From Volvox africanus (lineage: Eukaryota > Chlorophyta > Chlorophyceae > Chlamydomonadales > Volvocaceae): a stretch of 64,000 bases of DNA. Below are positions 1 through 12,200 of this stretch, in pieces. The DNA lies in the NCBI GenBank assembly GCA_030268105.1, contig BSDZ01000019.1:2419501-2483500 (forward strand), read 5' to 3'. The notes beneath the pieces are model-generated. The model did not search any database. It saw only the letters and a list, made by a program, of their open reading frames with translations, and was not told the DNA's origin. Made by a program: the position numbers and the translations under genes. Position 1 is the stretch's first letter; every line of letters begins with the position of its first letter.

Positions 1-2589
1 CGCCGCCACACGTGCATCGCACAACGGGTGGGCCGGGTTGCGACTGACAAAAATGACGTCACAGACCTAGCTGTTGTTCAAGTTGCGTAAACTGAACTTA
101 GTAAGAGAACATGAGCATGAAGCCTTATCGTATGGCCTCGACTGAGAAACTGAATTCCTAATCCATAAGCGTCAATAGTGCAACAGATAGCACATTGGGA
201 ATGAGTTTTAGTTTTTGTACTATTCATGTGGTGTTACCCCGTCCAACGTTCTTTTAATTAACACCACGTACGTACAAAGACGTATACAAACGGTAGGACC
301 AGGGTAGGGAATCTACGTGGCGCGCAATAGCACCAGCATTTGCCTCCTCTCAACCATCTGAAATATTTGTCTGAATTTGGTTGGGGCGAGAAAAACTGTT
401 GTGTCGCATCCTTCCCGTCGTTGTCGTATCATTGTCACGGACCCACTCTTTCAGTAACCAAACGCCGGGCTACAACATGCCCTACTGCTGCCAAAAACAT
501 TTTATTGTGATTTCTATGACCTTTTGAAGTCTATGCTATGCCGCTGTTTGCGTTCGGACCCTGAAGGTGCCCCTAGGTTCATGCCGGGTCAAAGCCGACG
601 ACAATTGCATGAAAGCCAACCTGGACTGCCAAACACCTCACAACTTCCCTGAAAATGCGGAAATTTATGGAATGAAAATAACCAACACAAACCAGTTATT
701 AGTTTTTACCTTAGGTGCAACTGTCCGACCGACCCATTTTACGGCAGCTTCTGGCACATGAGTGCACGGACAACCAAAGCCAATCGGGCCCTGTCCGGTT
801 CCTTGCAAGTTCCTCCCTGGAACTTTTTCCCTAACTTCGCGAAGATTACGATTGTGTGGATCGTTTGGAGCGCATCCAGTACATTTGCGTTGCGTGTCCC
901 ATAAAGACAAAGATGCGAAGGGCTCTTGCCGGGGATTTGACGGGGGTTTCGGATTCTCGGTTGGGGAGTCATGTTATTGGCTTACACACCTTACCCTAGC
1001 GGCACCGATTAAAGACCCCGCCCGGGCGGGGCGCCGGCCTGGTCGTCAGAAGTTTAGGATCCTGTCCTGTCAACTAGGAATGCCTTCGCCCCTTGCCGAA
1101 AGGCGGGACAACGCAGCGAAGGCACTACGAGGAAAGGTCGCAGTCACCCAAGGGCTACGGTGATAGCCCTGCGGACTTGGTACCCCACCCCAGGTCGCGA
1201 TCTAGGTGACCGACTTTTGGGGATATCACAGTACCGAGCGGATGTCGTAATGCGTGTTGCAACCAGTGGCAACCTACGGAGGCCGCGTACTGAGTTGATT
1301 TGAACCGAATTACCGACGGTGCCTAAACGTGAATCATTGTGGATGGGTCTCCAACTGGTGGCAACCTTGCAATACCTTGCGCCGTCAGCACTGGCCCCAG
1401 GCACAGATGGTATGGTCAGAATGGTCGTGTGTCGATCGTGCACCAGCAGGTGGCTAAAGCCACTCTCTGCCGCTCAATCGAAGAAGAAGCCTGAAAGGTG
1501 GTACGGCAGGAGATGGAGACAGGTATTGGCCAATCGCCATCTTTCAAACGGAGAGAAACGTGCAACGGTTTCGTGGCGGTTTACAGCAGAACAACGTTGA
1601 GATCCGTCGAGCTACGAATATAATTGTTCTTATGCTATGTAAATGAATTGTTAGTGGCCGCTATACTCTTGCTCGGTCGAAGGATGAACCTCACTGATCC
1701 GCTCTTTGCATCTGTCCTGCTGGACATGAATCTGCATAACTTGAACCCGTCCAACCCTCTTGGTTCGTTGGGCACAGGGTGAAATCCAATATCAGGTGCT
1801 GATTCTGATATTCGCATTTTTGGCTAGCCGTTACCTTTCTAGCTAACCGCCGGTTATAGCTATGTATAACGTTCTATCAATTATTTGCAAGATACTCATG
1901 CCCAACTCCTTGCCTGGGCCAAGTACACACTATCCTAGACTTCATCCTGGTTTTAATTGCATGATTATTCATACTGTGAGAATCCAGTGTAATACGTGAA
2001 CGTCAGCCCTAGACTTGTTCCTAGAGAAAATAGCGCCAAGTTTAGTTTGGTACACGAGACCAAGGCCCTGACATGAAAGTAAACTATCCGACATTTTCTA
2101 TACGGAATTCGTCAGGTCCTTCAAAGATTATGTGTCATCCAGGGCCATCGACGCCCATCCACCATAACCGTTTACTGTTAGATAATGCGTGTACGTAAAA
2201 AGTATAGAAAATTATAACCATAATCCAGATACGAAACCATTGTTTTGCTTTTCCGGTGAGAAAGTATACAGCTCCAGGGGTGATGGGAAAGGCGGGCGCA
2301 CTCAGCCGGGCAGGTGGAAGGAGCTCGGATCGGCTCGCGTAGCGGGCTAGCTCTGCAATGCAGTTCTTTAATGGTAAGGAAATTTTTTCTCCTCAAGGAC
2401 TGCGTCGATCTCATACAATGTTAGCTTTGGTAGCTGCAATATCGTTACTATCGGCGAACACCCGCCGTTGCTGGCCTGCACCCTGAACCTACCTAAGTTT
2501 GCTTGTCCAAATTATACCGGAACACCTGTGTAAGAAGCGCTTTCAAAAAATTCCGAAACTGATGAGGGACTTTTAGAATAGCTAGCACC
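1..2589. other. No gene recognised
   Basis: About 2.6 kb at the left edge. I see only short open frames without family resemblance, coding bias or good splice context. A TGTAA (the volvocine poly(A) signal) lies at 1638-1642 on the plus strand, but I cannot connect it to a coding region. The base composition is more AT-rich than the exons further right, as expected for intergenic or intronic DNA. Confidence 0.4.
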
Positions 2590-4707
2590 ATGGCCGCGGA
2601 CCCTGGGCACTCAGGCGACGTCGGGGCCCCTTATCATCTCTTCTTAACTCGCATACCTCCCAAACTCCCAAAAGAGGAGGTGGAGGCCGCGCTTTCAGCT
2701 GAGCTTGCTTCAAGGCGTATAGGAGTGCTTGCTATCAGCGTCGTCCCCCAATCGGCCTGGAAAAATAAGGGATTCGGCTTCGTTGTTCTTGCGGGATCAC
2801 CTTCAGCTTCAGATATTGGTGCTATTGCAGCAGATCTCGATAACAGTATTCGCGTGGGAGGCAAGGCCATCAACGTCCGTGTTTGTCAGGCGTCGGTGTC
2901 CGGAGGAAAGCCGAGTCTTTCGACAGGCCCTTTAACCAGTTGGGATCAGCCTGTTGAAAAAATAACGCGCCTATGTGCTCAAGTACTGCACTGCTACTTT
3001 GCCCGGCGGACGCATCAAGAAGCTTACAAAGCCGAAAAGCTCCTGGCGCTACTAAGCATGTCAGTTGCACCTTCGTGCTGCCAAGAGGCAAAGCCCGTTT
3101 CGCTATGGGGCCGTGACGTTTATGGCAGCCTCGAACAGATGCTGCTGGCCATCGGCGAAAGCCATTTTGGTGGAGGTTGGTCGTTGAATGGTACCATTGC
3201 GGATAGGAACGCGGTGCTTACGATAGGTAAAGCTCGGCATATGCAGGGCTGGGACGCGCTGCGCGACCCACTGCCCATCGCAACGCTCTTACGGCTTGCG
3301 GCATGCAAGCAGCGCCTGGAAAGCATCCACACCCCGGACACGTGCAGCGGCTTTTCGACGCCAACCGCCTGCCGCCGGTGCAGCGACTGCGGCAGCCTCA
3401 GCGCCATGCATAGTACAGAGCAACCGAGTTGCAGCCAGTCCGAGGCGTCGTGGTCACTCCGCTCGCTCTACACCATCCCTGCCACTGCCGCGGAAAACAC
3501 CAGCTCTGAATCTTCACCGAACCTCTGCACCCCCAACAACGACACAGAAGCCACTGGGCTGTCGTTTCCCGCGCCACCCACCGCCGGATCTTTGGGCACC
3601 TGCAACGCGATGCAGTCCTGCAGCGGAAACATTGCGATGGCAGACATAGCGCTACGGCCAGGCCACAAACAAGCGTCCACGCCAGATATGCTCGGCAGTA
3701 GGGCTGCGGCAGTGGCTTCACCGCTACCCCCTCAGCCCCCATCCAACCGGCTGACAGAGGCTCAACAGGCAGGCGGTGGAGATGCGGAGGATGACGACAA
3801 TACAAGCACCTGCACATTTGTAGCTGAAGAAATGAGTACAAACACAAACACAGGGAAATGCGAGAGCTTTCCCCCTGGTGGGACGGGGCGGAGGGGGGCT
3901 TCCGCTTTGGGCCGCAGTGCTGGCACCTCCGGGTCGCGCCAGCGGCATCGGACACCACACTCAGCGCACAGCAGCTGCAGCAGCTGTTCGTCGCCTTGTG
4001 CGCCAGGTCCTCCTTCACCGCCCCCACCGATGCCACAAGAGCAGCCACCGCAGCAGCAGCAGCAGCAGCAGCACAACCTTGTCGCATGCGGTGCGCCGCA
4101 CCAACCCAGTGTGTTGCTGGTGTGCGCCATGTCAAGTTCGCAGCTCCTGGGAGCTCACATAGCGGAGCCGCCATCGGCGAGGGGTGAGTCTGCGCAATCG
4201 ATGCACCATCGCACCATCGGATATGCGGGATATACCGCTGCAAAGCTTTCCCCAATATGCTCAAGGGGAAGGGGCCTGAGTGGAACGGTGCATGGGCCCG
4301 CGTCCTACGCTACAACGTGTCCGCTACAACGTGTCCGCTAGTTCCAATCCCTTCAGTGTTACCCATTCTTGAAATGTTATCCCCCCTCTGCCCTCCCTCT
4401 CGCAGACCTGCTTGATCGCTGCGCTCGGCGCCTTAAGTCGCTCATCCGCCGCCAACCAGCGCAGATCTCTTATGCGGTTGCGGACTTGGCATCATATCTC
4501 TCAGAAGCACAGGAAGTGTTAGCATGTTGTCACGACGTGCCGTATTTCAACCTGGAAGGGTACGCGTCGGCAGTGTACGGTAGCTTTGAAAATTTTTTGT
4601 TGGAGATATCCCGCCTGCACCTCAATGACAGCTGGCGCTTTGGGGGCGGTCACAGGACGGGGGAACCCCGGATCATGTTCCGGACTCGGCGTCTCACCCC
4701 CGCGTAG
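2590..4707 (+). CDS. RRM protein with a duplicated domain of unknown function
   Basis: Two exons, 2590-4183 and 4406-4707 (donor GTGAGT, acceptor CTCGCAG), give a 631-aa protein. The ATG is in good context (CACCATGG). Residues 15-100 form one RNA-recognition motif: an RNP2-like strand HLFLTRI and an RNP1 core KGFGFVVL at 60-67. Residues about 122-201 and 532-613 are two diverged copies of one domain. Both have an R.CA helix start and a core VYGS-(L/F)-E-(Q/N)-x-LL-x-I followed by H and W about 3 and 9 residues later. Residues 210-531 are low-complexity, with many Ser, Thr, Pro and Cys and a seven-Gln run encoded by CAG repeats. Seen: RRM, repeat and intron. Inferred: RNA binding. I do not recognise the repeated domain. 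The low-complexity part could hide a further intron, and the C-terminus could be longer if another exon follows. Confidence 0.65.
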
Positions 4708-7700
4708 CGAGAGAGGAACCCTGCCGGCGGCATCCAGCGGCTGCTAGGGCGTAGGCTGGCATTTGAGGCGTCCAGAGTCACCTTTCACCGATGGGGTTCC
4801 CAGGGTGCGGGTTTGCGATTTCCGCACCCAATAACGGCGATATACAGAGTCAGTCGAGTCGATTACGAAGCATCGTCTAGTTTTTGTCGGGAGTCAACAG
4901 CAGGGAAGATAAAATGTTCATGATATTGTGTGTAAAACAAGGCGTGAAGAGATGACCTTTGCTTTCGGACGTTTCATCTGTGAGCGTGGCATGGGCTTTC
5001 TCTGTATGGTATCGGGGAGTCAGCCTAGGAATTGGGGAAAATTGGCGTGAAAAGGTGACGGGCCCCGAATGCCCCACATCATTTGCGCCGTTTGAACTTA
5101 TTACTGACATGATGGGGCCGGGAGGGCGGCGGAACAGGCAAAGGGTGAAATTGGTGGTCTGGACATGACATTTTGAAACTGTAGTTTATTTATGATTCCG
5201 CAGGCGGCTTCTCGATGGTAGGGGAGTTTCCGTGAAGCCCACGGCCCTTTCATTTTGAGGTTCTCGGCTTCCGAGGGTCCCTGTCCGAATGCACAGCCGC
5301 CTGTGCTCCTTTGCTTCTACATCCCTGTCCTGAGCGGGTGTGGCGTGCGCCTCCTTCATGGCCCAGGTGCCGGGGCTTCACGCTGCGTCGCTGGTGTGCT
5401 TTGTTGTTGATATCCGTTCGTGTCTGAGTCTGGAGAGGCGCCGGTGCGATCTTTGGATAGCGGACTGCTTAAAAACGTTCTTGTTTTGTTGGGCTGAGTA
5501 TGCTGATGTGCTTGCATGTCTACGCAGAATAGGGGAAGGTGACACATACGAGTCGAGCGAGCAGCTGGGGATATATTAATATGATGGCAAGAACTAGAAG
5601 TTATGTAAGCGACTTGAAAGCTGACGTGAAAGGGGCTAATAGAGATGGACGCGGCTTTGGCGCGTTTGTTCGGATACATCGGGAAGGGGAACAGGGGCTG
5701 AAACTTGAGTTCTGTGAGGCTGCATTTCGATGCGCGCCAAAGGCAGAGCGCGGCGGCCCCATTCCCCGTTTTCCTAGGGCCTCCTTTTCTGACCCATGGG
5801 GCAATGGAGTATGACGTTCAGGCCGAATGGAGACACGTCTGCCACGGCGTGCGAGTTGAGGCCTTGTCAGTCCCAAGAATTTGATTGCAGCTTGCAATCC
5901 ACGTTGAACGAATTGCAGCAAGTATCTGCCACGCTGGCACGTGATGAATGGAGAGGGCATTGTAATGCTTGCGGATGATGCTGCCCGCAGGTGCGGGTCG
6001 GCGCATGATTTGCCTCACCGCTCATTAGCGAGCGGATTTGTTGAGGTAGCGTGAGGGAGACGAAGCCTTCCAAGGGAGGATTTACGGATTTGTGGAGCTT
6101 GGACGGCGTGGGCGTGCAGCGCTTCAGCAAAGCGCGCCAACCGTGAGCGCCCACCACCGCCGCGGAACGCATCGATGGGCGTGCAAGGGCGTGTTAATAT
6201 GCACGTCTGAAGAGCAAAAAGGGAAGCTGTTTAAATATTTTGTTTGTGGCTGGGTTGCTGGCGTTGGGCTCGAGTTACTTAAGCGTGACATTGGCTATCT
6301 GGCGGTTAGCTTCATAGGATTAGTTATCTATATATAACACCAAGTCAGTATTTTCAGAGCATTGCGGCGTGTCTCTCGGCGTTCAGCGTTATCGCAATCT
6401 GCTAACACATTACATTATTGCGGCTATTACGAGGAAGCGATTGTCCTCGAATTGGCATTAAGACCTGCATACCGTGATTAGGTCAGGCGATTCCAAAATA
6501 AGCAATATGCGAGTACGGAACACCGAGGGACACGGACATCGAGTCGCGGCAGCCGGCGTATGGTGAGACAGTTACATTTAACCGCCCCTGAGTGTGCAGC
6601 AGTTGCTGCTGCTGCTGTTGCTATATCAGTCGAATAGAACCGCGGATCTTCAGGATTTTTTAAATCACACGCTGTGTTTCAAGATATCATTTAACGATCC
6701 TACTTGACATGATTGGCATTGATAACGTTTCCGTTGATTTGTACGCTGTGGTGCTGGGGTGGTTTATAGACATGGTGGCCTCAGCGTGCTTAACCGTTGC
6801 CTCCTACAACTTAGCGTGCTTATGCCCTGCACTCGGGGGATCTTGTATGCCTTTTGACCCACTATTGATTTTTCGTTAAATCGTGACACAGAATCCTGTC
6901 GATGCCGTGCATGCATGCTACGACCATCATCCGGGCGACAACAGCAGAGTCCCTCTGGTTAGTCCTAGCTAGGGCACCCCTACTGAAGGGAAACACCTTA
7001 GTTAAGGACAGGACGCAAGAGGAGGCTGCGGGCTGGGAACACATTGCCTGAGGGGCGTGGGGCTGACCGAACTGCCTTTCGACTTCAACTTCGGATCATA
7101 GCTTCTCTGTACAGGACCTAGCTCGTCTGCACGCTGGGTATGTCGTACATCTACACATCAAACAGTTAGTGCGATGGTAATGAGGAGAAAGTCTCCAATC
7201 CTATGGCCATCTCATGGCAATCCTTCTGGGCAATTTACTCGCCCCATAAAACTGTGCAGCAAGACGCCGGTCAGGGAATCCTTTAAAATGATGTCGTCCT
7301 GCGGCCCCTACGGATTCCCATCGAAGTAACATCATGGACCTCCCCTTTTCGAAGGGTTAAGCAGCGTGCCTGGCAAACACCCAACCCCCATGATACAGCC
7401 TGCTGGCACACCCCCGGATTCCCCACCTAGAGCCAGAAACGTAATGCTAATGGGTTCTGAACCATCAATCTGCGTCATCGCCCTGTCTTGATGCCATCCA
7501 TGCCACGAGTTATCATGGAGCCGTATAAAGCCATATAAATAAAGGTATATGATTGCTGTAGTTGAGGGACCCGACAGCATCATGATGGGAAAGGTGCTGA
7601 TGAGGTAATAGTAGAGGTAATATCTGTGTCACCGTGGCTGTTTTCGATCCCATGCAGCAAATCCCGCCTGGTTGCCATTTGGTTTCTCAGCGCTGATAGC

Positions 7701-7785
7701 CACCACGCTGGGTCATCCGCAATTCGGCCGTCCTGGGCCCCTGGGCTACAACTTCCTGGGTCATCGCAACTGCGGCGTTGTCGTA
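4708..7785. other. Intergenic, no gene recognised
   Basis: About 3.1 kb between the convergent RRM gene (+) and coiled-coil gene (-). The first few hundred bases are probably the RRM 3' UTR. Open frames in this stretch are short and look random. A short CAG/CTG-rich stretch sits near 6597-6623. I see no transposase, RNA gene or long repeat. Confidence 0.35.
4931..4935 (+). promoter_or_regulatory. TGTAA poly(A) signal, RRM gene
   Basis: TGTAA lies 224 nt after the stop of the RRM gene. This pentamer is the usual polyadenylation signal in Chlamydomonas and Volvox. The assignment rests on position only. Confidence 0.45.
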
Positions 7786-8361
7786 TCATAACCACAGACC
7801 TGAGCTTAACCCTGCGGTGCTGCTGCATTCCGCACCAGTAGACGTGGTCTCTACTGCTAGACCTGTCTCCATAGCTCCTGGCGCCTCGCAAGGCTCCACG
7901 CCGCGCCACACAACGGCACCATTATCAGAGGTTATATTGCCTTGGCCAAACTGTGTGGCACCGGAACTCCCTTGAGTGTCATCAGCGCCAGCGGCTGTGT
8001 CCACTTCCATACGGGAGGTGGGCTGGTCCTCTCGGGGCCCTGCTCGCGACGCTGCTGTTTGCAAGTCGTTAGCCCCAAGGTACGTTACCGCACCTGACTG
8101 GTCGGCTGCAACTGACTGGTCGCAAACCGGTACCGCCACTGCTGCCTCGTGCTCGCTGGCGAGGCGCCACAGCTCCTCCTCAAGGGCTGCGACCCGTGCG
8201 CGCTTTTTTGCTATTGTCGTGACATTTTCACCAATGGCAATTCGGTATTCGGGGTCGGGATCTGTTTGGAGAAGCTCCTTGAGTTCGCAATTGCTCCGCT
8301 CGAGGTGGTGGATTGAGTTCTTCAGCTCGTCAATTTCAATTTTTAGTATGGGGACAGCCAT
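7786..8361 (-). CDS. Small coiled-coil protein, 191 aa
   Basis: A single open frame of 191 aa on the minus strand, starting at the ATG at 8361 (MAVPILKIEI). An in-frame upstream ATG would add 16 residues that look like UTR. Residues 1-75 look like a real folded segment: an amphipathic helix with IDELKNSIHHLERSN, then DPDPEYRIAIGEN, then KKRARVAALEEEL, which is a helical hairpin or coiled-coil pattern. The C-terminal 115 residues are Ala/Thr/Ser/Gly-rich and look disordered. The helix-DPE-AI.EN-helix arrangement reminds me of short eukaryotic coiled-coil proteins such as the proteasome-assembly chaperone Tma17/ADC17, but I hold that loosely. Upstream, at about 8365-8400, is an AT-rich TATA-like stretch. 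The gene is divergent from the LRR gene. Introns in the C-terminal part cannot be excluded. Confidence 0.5.
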   Translation of the reverse strand: MAVPILKIEIDELKNSIHHLERSNCELKELLQTDPDPEYRIAIGENVTTIAKKRARVAALEEELWRLASEHEAAVAVPVCDQSVAADQSGAVTYLGANDLQTAASRAGPREDQPTSRMEVDTAAGADDTQGSSGATQFGQGNITSDNGAVVWRGVEPCEAPGAMETGLAVETTSTGAECSSTAGLSSGLWL

Positions 8362-9230
8362 AATTATATAAAAAAACGATTGATGGATATATATAACGTT
8401 TTGATGCAAACACCGGTCCGCGTGGCGTGGCCTGGACTATCATGTCCGAAGCTGCATGTCAGTACATAATGTGAATTTCAACCCACACATACAACAACTT
8501 ATAATTTTTTCTTTGAGTGGTTTGTATTTCAAAAATATTAGTCGGTTTGCTTTACATCGGGGGCGACCAGTCCGCACGTCACGCATCCGATAAGTCCGAC
8601 AAGCATCACGTCCAGATGTCCTTGCCTAGCCTCTTGGACCTCTGCATCCAGGTTCGGCATGTTGCGAAGTGCTTTGGCACTCGGTGACTCTTCCGTGGCA
8701 GCTCCCTTGGTGTGCATCTTCGGCACGCCTCGCTCCTATGCAATCTTCTCTACGTCTCCCTCTTATCCCATCCCTCTGCTGCCCCAGGCAGCGGCCAGCA
8801 GCCGCCACTGGACGGTACAGCGCCGAAATTTGGAGGTGTGATGCGACGCAGCTGGCGTCCTCTTGCCGTATTTTGAAAACAGAACGTACTGCAACTTACC
8901 TCCCTGGCACTGGGGGCACCCCTCGATAGGGCCGAGTGCGGTTTCCTTTCCCGCCTCAAACCAACACGTCCGATTACTATTACGTATTTCTTCATCATTC
9001 TTTCGTTCCCGCTCGCGGTCCCATAATCGCCGGGCTCTGGTTTACTACGTAATTATCACGTGATCAACGTAATTTGCCACCTGCATCTCCACATTATCCG
9101 CGAGGAATCAACCGCGTGGACTCGATCGGGCGGATCAGGAAAGCGATTCTTCCATCTCCCCATGTGCCTTGCGGCTAACCTTTGCATCCTCAGACCATAG
9201 AGAGCGTCACATAGAGAGCTGATAGAGTAG
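8362..9230. other. Divergent intergenic region
   Basis: About 870 bp between the minus-strand coiled-coil gene and the plus-strand LRR gene, so it probably holds both promoters. An AT-rich TATATATA-like element lies at about 8389-8397, just upstream of the coiled-coil gene. The true first exon and ATG of the LRR gene may also lie here, because the first LRR exon I can define has an in-frame stop immediately upstream (9228-9230). Confidence 0.4.
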
Positions 9231-12200
9231 TCGTTTCGGCCCGTGTGTCCGAGCTCCGTTGCTCCTAGCACCGTTGTCCTGTCGGCCGGAGCACAAAGCC
9301 CAAGTCTCCACAACGGCACACCAACTTCTTCACGGATAGATATTGATAAATCAGGTGCTGCTTGCCAGACTTCTCCAGCCGGCCTGGGTGACAACCTGCC
9401 GTTCCACGTTCCTCTGCCACAGCGTCTGCCTGACCAGGCCGCAAACAAGCTATTGGAGCTGCTTTTAGATCGCCAAAGTCGCCTCCAGGGAGGAGGGAGA
9501 GGGGGAGCGGGTCCGCTGCGACCTGCCACTATGGAGTTGTTTCGCTGTTCAGCCACTCGAGTGGTGCTGCGGGGTGATGCAGTGACAGCAGAGTGGCTGG
9601 CGGCTCTGGCGGGGTTCAGGTAGGTCATGTGTGGTGGAGGACAGCCCGCGAACCTGGTTAGAGGGACGTCTGGGGGGGCGTGCACGAGTGGTGATGGCGT
9701 GGAGAAATAAAACGTTACTTTTGGGGGGTCAATTGGTTTGGGGTAATACGTGCGTACACACACACACACACATATACAAGTGGCACGCACACGCGCTCAG
9801 CTAAGCTAAGCTTTCTCCAGATTGCTGTTTCTAGTCCGTTACGTTGTTTCCCCATAGCTACTCCCTGGCCCCCCATTGCCCTCTTCCTGCCCCAGGTATT
9901 TGGACACGCTGCACCTGACTGGCTGTAGCAAAATAAATGCCGCAGCGCTGCAGGCTTTGATTCTTTCGGGATCATCGCTCCCTTCTTCGACCTCCCCCTC
10001 AACCTCACCCTCAGCCTCACCCAACCAGCCGTTGAAACTCGGGTCTGGAAGGGGAACTTCCGACGCCTCAGTACACGCACCGCGTGAAGCGTCGCCGCCA
10101 TCGCGGCGAGTTCCGGTAGTAGCCTCATGCGCGGGAACGTGCCTGCGCCATTTGGACCTTTCCGGCAGCTCTCATGTGCGGGACGACGCCCTGCCGCTGC
10201 TTGCCCACCTGACCCATCTGCAGTCGCTGAACATATCGGGTGGGGGAGAACAGCGTGGAGCCGCGTGGAAGTTGGGATACAGCGAGAGGGAATGGTGAAT
10301 AGCTCTGATAGGCGAGGGGTTAACCTCGTTGGGGGGAAGGGGAGGCTCAACTCCACTGGGTTTCCAACCAACGCCGACTTTCTCCCTCCCGCTCCCGAAA
10401 GCGAAAACGCTGATCTTGCATTGAGCCCGAACGTCTTCCTTTGTCCCTGGCATCCTCCCTCCATCCTTCCCTTTCCGTACGTTCCCATGTACGTCCACCC
10501 TGCGTTCTTCTTTCTGTACCCGGTCCCATGTATTACAGTCCAGCACAACAGCGGCGCTCTCTCCCTCCTCTGATTGCCCTGCCCTGTATGCGCCATTCAG
10601 CGCCGCTTCCCGGTTTCTTCCCATCCTGCATGCCAAAGCCGTCCTCTTCGTTCTCCAACTTATTAGTCTTTCCTCCCATCCTTCTTCCAAATTCTGTTCT
10701 TTACTTTATAGCTATTTCTTTACTTCGCTTTATCCTCAGTTCATTTCCTCAAAACCCAGTGGCACAGTTTCCTCGGATGCATGGTGCCTTGTTTTAAGTG
10801 TTTTGGACCTATTTTACTTGCCTCTCCTTTTCTTTGCGCTTTGCCGTCTTTTTCATCTCGCATGTGCACGTTCTTGCCGCTGCGGCTGCTACCGCCGCTG
10901 CTGCCTCCCCCCCAGGTGAGTTCGCGCTTCCTTCAGTTGGTGCGGGCGCGGTCTTCCGACTAACCCGGTCTGGTTTGGGGGGTTGGTTGACAGGTTTGGG
11001 ACGTGCTGTTGTGGAAAAAGGGGGGTCGGGAGGTAAACGCTCATGATAGCGCCAGCGGTCAGCTATCAATTTTCCTCATTTCCATTTCCATTTCCATTTC
11101 AGAGAACGAACTCAACAATTCTTACGCGGCATTGTTTCGCTGGCAGCAGCAGCAAGACCAAGATAGTACACTTGATTACGGTTTCTATTGCCGTATTTGC
11201 TGTTTCTTTTTTGCGCGCAGCCTTGGCGGCAACGTACCTAGTTACGTTCGAACGTTTTCACCTTGCCTATCAATTTCGACGAGGCCAGCCGCCATCTTCC
11301 GACCATCATACCGGTTAGCGGTGTCAGGTCTCTTTCATTCGTCTCCCCCCCCCCTGATTGCAAACCCCGGCGGTTTCGATGCAGAGACCGGCGTGCTGGG
11401 CACCGGTCTGTCAACGCTGACTGCGCTGGTGGGCCTTACACGGCTGCAAGCGGGCGGTCTGAAGGTGATTGCCTGGGTGGGCGAGCCGAAGGATGAGGGG
11501 TGGAGCGGGCCGGAGTCACAGAGCACCCTGCCCCCGCTCCCCTGCCCCGTTCAGCCCCTAATTCCCCATCGCCTACCCCCCCGCTCCCCTGCCCCGTTCA
11601 GCCCCTAATTCCCCATCGCCTACCCCCCCGCTCCCCTGCCCCGTTCAGCCCCTAATTCCCCATCGCCTACCCCCCCGCTCCCCTGCCCCGTTCAGCCCCT
11701 AATTCCCCATCGCCTACCCCCCCGCTCCCCATCGCCTCACCCCGCTCTGCTTCTTGTTCTAGTTTGCGTTTTCTCCTTCCCACCTTCACGACCTGGTAGG
11801 AGCTGGTACGACCCCAGCAGCAGCCGACATCCCCTCATCACGGCTAGTGATGATCGGATTTCATCCCTCAGGGGACCCTAGTGTCAGGTCTCGTGTGAGC
11901 ACCTCCTCCCTCCTCTTCTGTTTGCACCGCTCCCCCGTGGCTTTGAAAAGACCCCTCTTCCCCCCGGCCTTTTCCTAATCCTTGAAATAGTCAGTGGGCG
12001 ACGAGGCATGGGTGGGCTTGCTGTCAGGTCTGACGGCCCTGCGCCACCTGGAGATGTGGGGCAGCAACGCGGGCGGCGGGGCAAATGGCGGCGAGCAGCT
12101 GTTATTGCTGCTGGCGGCCGGACTGCCGCATCTGCGCCACCTGAATGTTGCCTGGGCGTCGCTAACCACACTACCGGCCCTGCCGGAGCTGCAGGTGACG

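Noticed and set aside
3398..4264. 288-aa minus-strand open frame
   Set aside because: It lies opposite the GC-rich coding exon of the RRM gene; no family match.
9056..10596. Long minus-strand open frames (244 and 293 aa)
   Set aside because: They lie opposite LRR exons 1 and 2 and the intervening intron; composition is that of antisense GC-rich coding DNA.
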